A program made the position numbers and the translations under genes. A model generated the notes under the pieces. It worked only from the letters and a program-made list of their open reading frames with translations, did no database searches and had not been told where the DNA came from. From Neoechinorhynchus agilis (taxonomy: Eukaryota > Acanthocephala), in the NCBI GenBank assembly GCA_051530055.1, contig CM121341.1, forward strand, positions 17,546,001 through 17,610,000: a stretch of DNA of 64,000 nt, given 5' to 3'. Below are positions 59,195-64,000 of the stretch, piece after piece (position 1 is the stretch's first letter; the number at the start of each line of letters is the position of its first letter).

Positions 59195-60395
59195 CGTTGA
59201 GGATTGCATTCGTGTGATTAAATATGTTATTATTGTGGTCACTTGTCGATACCCGAGAGAGATCAATAAAGTCGAATGTATATATTTCGACTGATTGAAT
59301 CAGTCATAGGTCCCAATTACACGATTAAAAAAACTTTTTTTTTCAGAAGAACTTTTTTTTTAAAAAGAGCATACATAATTTATAGTTTCTTCGACGCTCC
59401 TATTCATCGGCGCTGGCCAAAATGCTAGCCGCATTGCCCCGCTGCACCGCAATGCTTATTTTTTGGGCTAGGAACGAAGTCGATCTTGGCTCTCAAGTCG
59501 CCGCGTTGATTCGTTTCCCCAATTCCTTCACGAGGGCCAGTGCCGACCCTCCCAAGGCCCCATACGTTTCCACACCGAAGGGGACAAAATGGTAATTTCG
59601 GATTAGCTCCCTGTATTTTGAGCATTTCCGATCCTCTGCAGCCGTCGCCGCTCCTCCTGGACCCTTTTTCGAGTGGCTGATGTTGGAGCTTGCCAACGTG
59701 TCCACACACGTTGCATCCCACAACAAACATTTTCCCTCCGCCAAGGAAATACGGTCACGCCATCAGGGCGTCTTCCATCTAATCTACAAAGATTAGTGGG
59801 TTCTAGAATGTTTGAAAGGGAAAGCGTTTTTAGGGTCCTACTCAGAATGGCATTGATTTCAGCATGTCTTGGAAATCGTCCCGATGACGTCTTGCATATG
59901 AGACCGTGTCTCCCCAAAGAGTTCACCATAGTGCCGCAGCGGCAGCGATGCGGTATGCAAATCGGTAGGCCTAATCTCAAGGATACTGCGATCCTGACGA
60001 CTGAGTCAGCAAGGAGAGTTCCAAGTTTCCCTACAGGGAGAGCATTCAACCACGCTCCCGACTCCTTCGTGGAACAGGCTACCAGCCGGACCTTATGAGT
60101 ATTCGTTTAATGCAAAGAATAGAGAAAATTCCATGGACTTATTAAAGATTCAATATATATTGAAGGAACAAAGCAAGAGTTTCCCTTCAATTTCTTTTAG
60201 TTGGTCTAAATGCACTTATGAGCGCAGTCTACGGGGGTAGACGATCTCGGGTCCCCGAGTCAAACAAACACTCGGTTGACCTGCTAATTTTTAGATAGAA
60301 CTGATATAATGATTCTGATTCAACCGGCCGAAATATACATACGATTTTAACGATTCCTCTTGGGTGTTGACAAGCGACCTAAATAATAGCACAAT
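59195..60395. repeat. Two foldback arms flanking a LINE fragment
   Basis: 59195-59325 (GAGGATTGCATTCG, CACTTGTCGATACCCGAG, ATATTTCGACTGATTGAATC) resembles the left arm of the foldback at 41.9 kb. 60225-60395 (GGTCCCCGAGTCAAACAAAC, CCGGCCGAAATATA, GGGTGTTGACAAGCGACC) resembles its right arm in the opposite orientation. The LINE fragment occupies the space between. Confidence 0.8.
59345..60110 (-). mobile_element. LINE 3' fragment with restriction-like endonuclease domain
   Basis: Minus-strand copy nearly identical to 25168-25850 but longer at its 5' end (KESGAWLNALPVGKLG, then RIAVSLRLGLPICIPHRC). It contains RHAEINAILSR, ILEPTNLCRLDGRRPDGVTV, the KCLLWDATCVDTLA nuclease block and GVETYGALG. 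Frames shift between these blocks. The T-rich tail at 59330-59370 is the end of the LINE. Confidence 0.88.
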
Positions 60396-60566
60396 GGAAT
60401 GTATTGAAAATTATTATAGCTGCCGAAATCCAAAAAGACATCAAAAATTTCGATTTTCGTTTTATAGACTAATTTTTTTGTAACAAGTCACAATTACGAT
60501 TTTATTTTTTATAATCGATTTATCCAATTTTTCACTCATATAATGCACATCGTTTATACTCTTGGT

Positions 60567-61325
60567 CTAATAGATGAGTTTGGCACTTTTTGCAAGGAAA
60601 AAGAACGTCAATGCATTGTACAGTTGCATAAGCATGAGCACTATACTCGCAGCCAGAAAAGCCCTTGAATGATTGGTGATTACAAAGAGCGATCCTCCAC
60701 ACTTTTTGTTTCCTGTCTCTCCAAAGCAAGCAATTTTATCCAAGATTAGTGGAAATCGAACAAATAGTTTAATGAACCCGAGAAGAGGTCGAAAAAATTT
60801 AACAACGTGTTGAACTATCCCTTGAAGGACTTTATAGAGGGCGAAACAGCTGCACATAACCGCTCCTTCAATGATTATTTCAACCACACTCACTACTATG
60901 CAGACGTACGCGAGTTTCCGGAATCGCAGTTTGGCTACTAGATACTCAGAGCAAGCGGTAAATCCGGTCATCAATGCAATAAAGATTAAAAACATATACA
61001 ACTGTAGGCCAAATAATCCAACGACAAGTTCAAGTATATCGACAACATCGAGATTGTGTGTATGGGAAGACAAAAGCAGTCTACTGGGTTCAAATATACT
61101 CATTAAACCAACCACAAATATTGCCAAAGCGTACAGGAGCAACAATACGTTATTGAGACGTGTTGTTTTGTTCACTATTGCGTTCAATACTCGACTTACG
61201 TATTTGAGAACTCCGCGAATTATTTCTTCGGTTTTACGTGCAACGTATCGAATCAGGTCCATTGTGTTGTGTCCGATCACCTTTGTGATCCGGATCGAGA
61301 ATTTTACGATTTCGTAGAAACACAT
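60567..61325 (-). CDS. Four-pass membrane protein, not recognised
   Basis: 252 residues, one exon. Hydrophobic spans at about residues 62-82 (LLLLYALAIFVVGLMSIF), 95-120 (LELVVGLFGLQLYMFLIFIA), 135-160 (LAYVCIVVSVVEIIIEGAVM) and 228-248 (FLAASIVLMLMQLYNALTFF), with a ~60-residue loop containing two Cys (CFGETGNKKCGG) before the last span. The topology resembles a tetraspan protein, but the CCG and other tetraspanin landmarks are not evident. A basic, amphipathic N-terminus precedes the first span. The start at 61325 (MCFYE) is the first ATG; MDLIRY a few codons later is also possible. Confidence 0.6.
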   Translation of the reverse strand: MCFYEIVKFSIRITKVIGHNTMDLIRYVARKTEEIIRGVLKYVSRVLNAIVNKTTRLNNVLLLLYALAIFVVGLMSIFEPSRLLLSSHTHNLDVVDILELVVGLFGLQLYMFLIFIALMTGFTACSEYLVAKLRFRKLAYVCIVVSVVEIIIEGAVMCSCFALYKVLQGIVQHVVKFFRPLLGFIKLFVRFPLILDKIACFGETGNKKCGGSLFVITNHSRAFLAASIVLMLMQLYNALTFFFLAKSAKLIY

Positions 61326-61949
61326 TCGTCGCTCTTTAGAAAAAATCGTAGGACACTCGAGGAGTTTTCTATTATAATGTTTTTATGTTTGAAACGTACG
61401 TCGTTACAAACGAAGAGCGGTCAAATTTAACGCAATCTCTTTTAGAATTGAAAGGTGGTCTAGTAATTCTCATTCGCCGCAAGGTTTTTAATCTCCACTC
61501 CATTTGCTTTATTAGTTTTATTCATCCATCTTCTCTGCTATAATTCAGCCCTTTAAAGTTTGTCGCAGTCAAATAATAGAGTCCATTTCAATTTAAACAT
61601 CATGCTCTTCCAACCTTTAATTTCGTCATTGCACCAAATGTGAATCTCATGCTGAAATTAAAACTACTATCGCAATCTTACAAAATTCTCTAGTTTCGAT
61701 CGTATTCGTTTGTTATAAGCCATTTCTCTAATTTATAAAGGCTTCAATGGGAACGTAGGAACTTCTTTATCTTCCGTAAACTCAAAAATGCATCCTGTAT
61801 TCATTTTCTGATTCTCAGATAAAAAACTTGGCTGCACGGCGATCCTTTATTGTTGTTGCGACTAACCATTCTCCGACCTTGGTCCGACAACACCAATTGT
61901 ATTGAAAAATGAAACTGCTCATGATCGTTGCGTAGTGGCGACAAAAATT
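61326..61949. other. Spacer, no gene
   Basis: 5' flank of the four-pass membrane protein; nothing recognised. Confidence 0.5.
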
Positions 61950-62090
61950 ATGTAAATTTACTGAATCGATATTTTGGCTCAATCCAGAGCCAGGGAAGCT
62001 TACTTGCATTTTCCTCGGCTAAAAAATCTTGATAAAAACTCTGGATTGAGCCGATATATCGATTCAATAAATTTACACAACGACAAAAAT
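61950..62090. repeat. Hairpin element, about 140 bp
   Basis: GTAAATTTACTGAATCGATA and TTTGGCTCAATCCAGAG on the left return as CTCTGGATTGAGCCGATA and TATCGATTCAATAAATTTAC on the right. The loop contains CTTGCATTTTCCTCGGCTAA. It is not related to the GAAGAAGGCC family by its core. Confidence 0.85.
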
Positions 62091-62404
62091 TATCTCAATA
62101 ACGAGATGATTATAACACGTAAAGCGACAAATCGAGCCATTAGTATTCCTTTCAATCGCCCGCCCTTTTCGCCATTTAAGTTTCCCTTCGAAATCGTATT
62201 CGGGCAGGTGAAGTCATAAGAAGACAGTTTCCCATCGAACTGTTGATGTTCCGTCCTTTATCGTCGTCTCTGCTTAAATCGACCGGTTCGAGGAGAAATA
62301 AAGAACCTTGAATGTGCATATTGAATCAAAAGTAGAAATAAAGAACCTTGAACGTGCTTATTTTCTTTCAAAATATTTTCTTTTTATTTTGAAAGTTCAA
62401 ACAA
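62091..62404. other. Spacer with a short direct repeat
   Basis: AAATAAAGAACCTTGAA occurs twice at about 62298 and 62337. No gene. Confidence 0.5.
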
Positions 62405-62925
62405 TCTGTTTGAAGCACACTCACCACCTCCCGCCGAATTCCAGCTTTTGTCCTTCCTCGACCGTCGCCATCACGCTGGCAGCATTGCCCCGTTGTACTG
62501 CCAGCGAGATATTTTGTCGAAGGAATACGCCTGCTCTTGAGTCTCCGGTTGCCTCTCTCAATTTCTTCGAGAGATCCTGGAGCAGAGAGAGTGCCGAGCT
62601 GCCGAGCGCTCCATGCGTCTCTACCCCAAAGGAGACAAAATAGTGAGCCCTCGATAACTGAATATATTTCCGTACTTTCCTCCCTTCCGCTGCACTGGCG
62701 GCACCACCGGCGATTTCGAGGGAGTAGGGGATGTTGCTGGCTGCGAGGGTATCCACACACGTGGCGTCCCACAGAAGGCATTTGCCCTCCCGCTACGGGA
62801 AGACCGAAATTCCATCGGGCCTACGGCCGTCTAGTCTACAGAGGTGGGCGGGTTCCAGGATGTTCGGGAAGTTCGCCGTTCTAGACGCCCGAGAAATTGT
62901 TCCATCTCGCAACCAAGTAAAATAA
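62405..62925 (-). mobile_element. LINE C-terminal fragment (nuclease domain)
   Basis: Minus strand: ILEPAHLCRLDGRRPDGISV and FP, then DTLAASNIP, VSFGVETHGALGSSALSLLQ and FLRQNISLAVQRGNAASVMA, the C-terminal end of the R2-like LINE protein, in shifted frames. About 520 bp, 5'-truncated. Related to 44285-44600 rather than to the 25 and 59 kb copies. Confidence 0.85.
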
Positions 62926-63047
62926 ATGGATTCCAGCGACTCGTTTTTTTTAATAAAAATATGAGTACGCGCTTTATCCCCGAAAGTACGTAATATCAAA
63001 AAAGATTGGTCGTAATTGTAAGCCACTAATATATTTGTTTTCGTAGG

Positions 63048-63236
63048 ATGGATATGCTAAGGAAGTTTGTGATGGACGCTGAATCGTTCAATAGGTACAA
63101 AGAAGAAGAAGCGATGTGGGAGGCAAGATTGGAGGATTTGCAACCAAGGCCTGAAAGGAAAAGTTCGAACGATCGCGTAATAAAAAGACGAAGTCGAAAG
63201 CAAACGGCTGATACACAAAAAGACTTAGGTCGATAG
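63048..63236 (+). CDS. Terminal coding exon of an unrecognised protein
   Basis: A 62-codon frame directly after a likely acceptor (TTTTCGTAG|G at about 63046), containing FNRYKEEEAMWEARLEDLQP and a basic C-terminus. The reading frame is closed by a stop just upstream of the acceptor, so this looks like a last exon. No upstream exon was found; LINE fragments lie just upstream. No family recognised. Confidence 0.35.
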   Translation: MDMLRKFVMDAESFNRYKEEEAMWEARLEDLQPRPERKSSNDRVIKRRSRKQTADTQKDLGR

Positions 63237-63339
63237 AATTCGACGTATGCTGAGAACTATTAGCGGGTTTGATCTTGTAAACTGAGGGAAAGTTTCGATT
63301 TACTTCATAAAACTGAGCTATACATTTGCGCGTACGGCT

Positions 63340-64000
63340 ATTCTATTGTTTACATATACGGTTTCGCGACATAGCAGTATTATGTTCATATGCATTAATA
63401 TGTTCATTTCTTGATTCATACATTTTCTAGTTTTCGTCCGAATTCGTCCGAGCGTTTGTCTGTGTTCATCTGCGTATTCGTTTTCTACATTCGCGCGATG
63501 TTTTGTGTTGGTGGGTAATTGGAGTTTAATTTTAAAACGTATTTATATTCTATTTTTATGGACGGTTTCGCAGGCTTGCAGTATTATGTTCGAATGCACT
63601 CGCTTATTCTCCTGTTCCTTCTTGCATTTTGGTGTTAACATCGGTATACATTACCGCGTGTTTTTGTTTGTTTTCATCCGTTCGTTTTTAAACGTTTGTC
63701 GCAATCGCGCACTATCATGAATTCGTGGGCGCTTTTGGTCTCATTTCATACGACGATATATTCTATTGTTTACATATACGGTTTCGCGACGTAGCAGTAT
63801 TATGTTCGTATGCATTAATATGTTCATTTCTTGATTCATACATTTTCTAGTTTTCGTCCGAATTCGTCCGAGCGTTTGTCTGTGTTCAGCTGCGTATTCG
63901 TTTGCTACATTCGCGCGATGTTTTGTGTTGGTGGGTAATTGGAGTTTAATTTTAAAACGTATTTATATTCTATTTTTATGGACGGTTTCGCAGGCTTGCA
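63340..64000. repeat. Satellite array, 420-bp unit made of two ~210-bp halves, continues past window
   Basis: TCTATTGTTTACATATACGG at 63342 recurs 420 bp later at 63762 with few changes. Each unit contains two diverged halves: CGGTTTCGC...GCAGTATTATGTTC at about 63359 and again at about 63564. The array runs to the last base. Confidence 0.9.

Overview
The window is nuclear DNA of an animal, probably a compact-gene invertebrate. It is AT-rich, with spliced host genes whose introns are mostly 44-65 bp (GT-AG, with one GC-AG), and it is crowded with retroelements, hairpin elements and satellites. Short introns, a PMP3-type proteolipid and R2-like LINEs with a restriction-like nuclease domain would suit a nematode or a similarly compact lineage, but I cannot fix the phylum. 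Several genes only become visible after splicing by eye.

Host genes recognised: phosphoglycerate kinase (PGK) as a partial copy at 1-2203, a complete inverted copy at 29930-32407 and a tail-only copy at 26303-27317; methionyl-tRNA formyltransferase (8863-10073, incomplete); the CAAX protease RCE1 (11634-12877, complete, 4 exons); mitochondrial ribosomal protein S2 (20228-21518, 2 exons); the dolichol-P-mannose mannosyltransferase ALG3 (24970-22961, 8 exons) with a 3' partial copy at 32969-33795; glucose-6-phosphate isomerase (56757-58820, 9 exons); a PMP3-like proteolipid (48397-48215); two secreted LRR proteins (13295-14605 and 39497-41485) plus an LRR N-terminal relic at about 21.7 kb; and a furin-like protease relic (19547-19071). 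Several membrane or low-complexity proteins are not recognised.

Layout. 1-6.4 kb: PGK, then a Ty3/Gypsy LTR element with both LTRs and a 5-bp target duplication. 6.4-15 kb: hairpin elements, MTFMT, RCE1, LRR-A. 15-19.5 kb: LINE RT, a Penelope-like GIY-YIG fragment, a tRNA-headed SINE-like tandem array, two broken genes. 20-25 kb: MRPS2, LRR relic plus satellite, ALG3. 25-33 kb: LINE fragment, then an inverted copy of the PGK/Gypsy locus. 33-39.4 kb: ALG3 partial copy, a second Gypsy fossil, a LINE. 39.5-49.5 kb: LRR-B, foldbacks, a secreted membrane protein, PMP3. 50-56 kb: a fossil that resembles a dsRNA-virus capsid gene, then a Penelope-like RT carrying a mariner-like insertion. 56.7-64 kb: GPI, a LINE fragment between two foldback arms, a four-pass membrane protein, another LINE fragment and a satellite running off the end.

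The genes share no operon or pathway. PGK and GPI are both glycolytic, while RCE1, ALG3, MTFMT and MRPS2 are ordinary housekeeping genes. What sets the window apart is its structural history: inverted and direct segmental duplications whose breakpoints lie in or at retroelements, nested insertions, and one large family of near-perfect hairpin elements.
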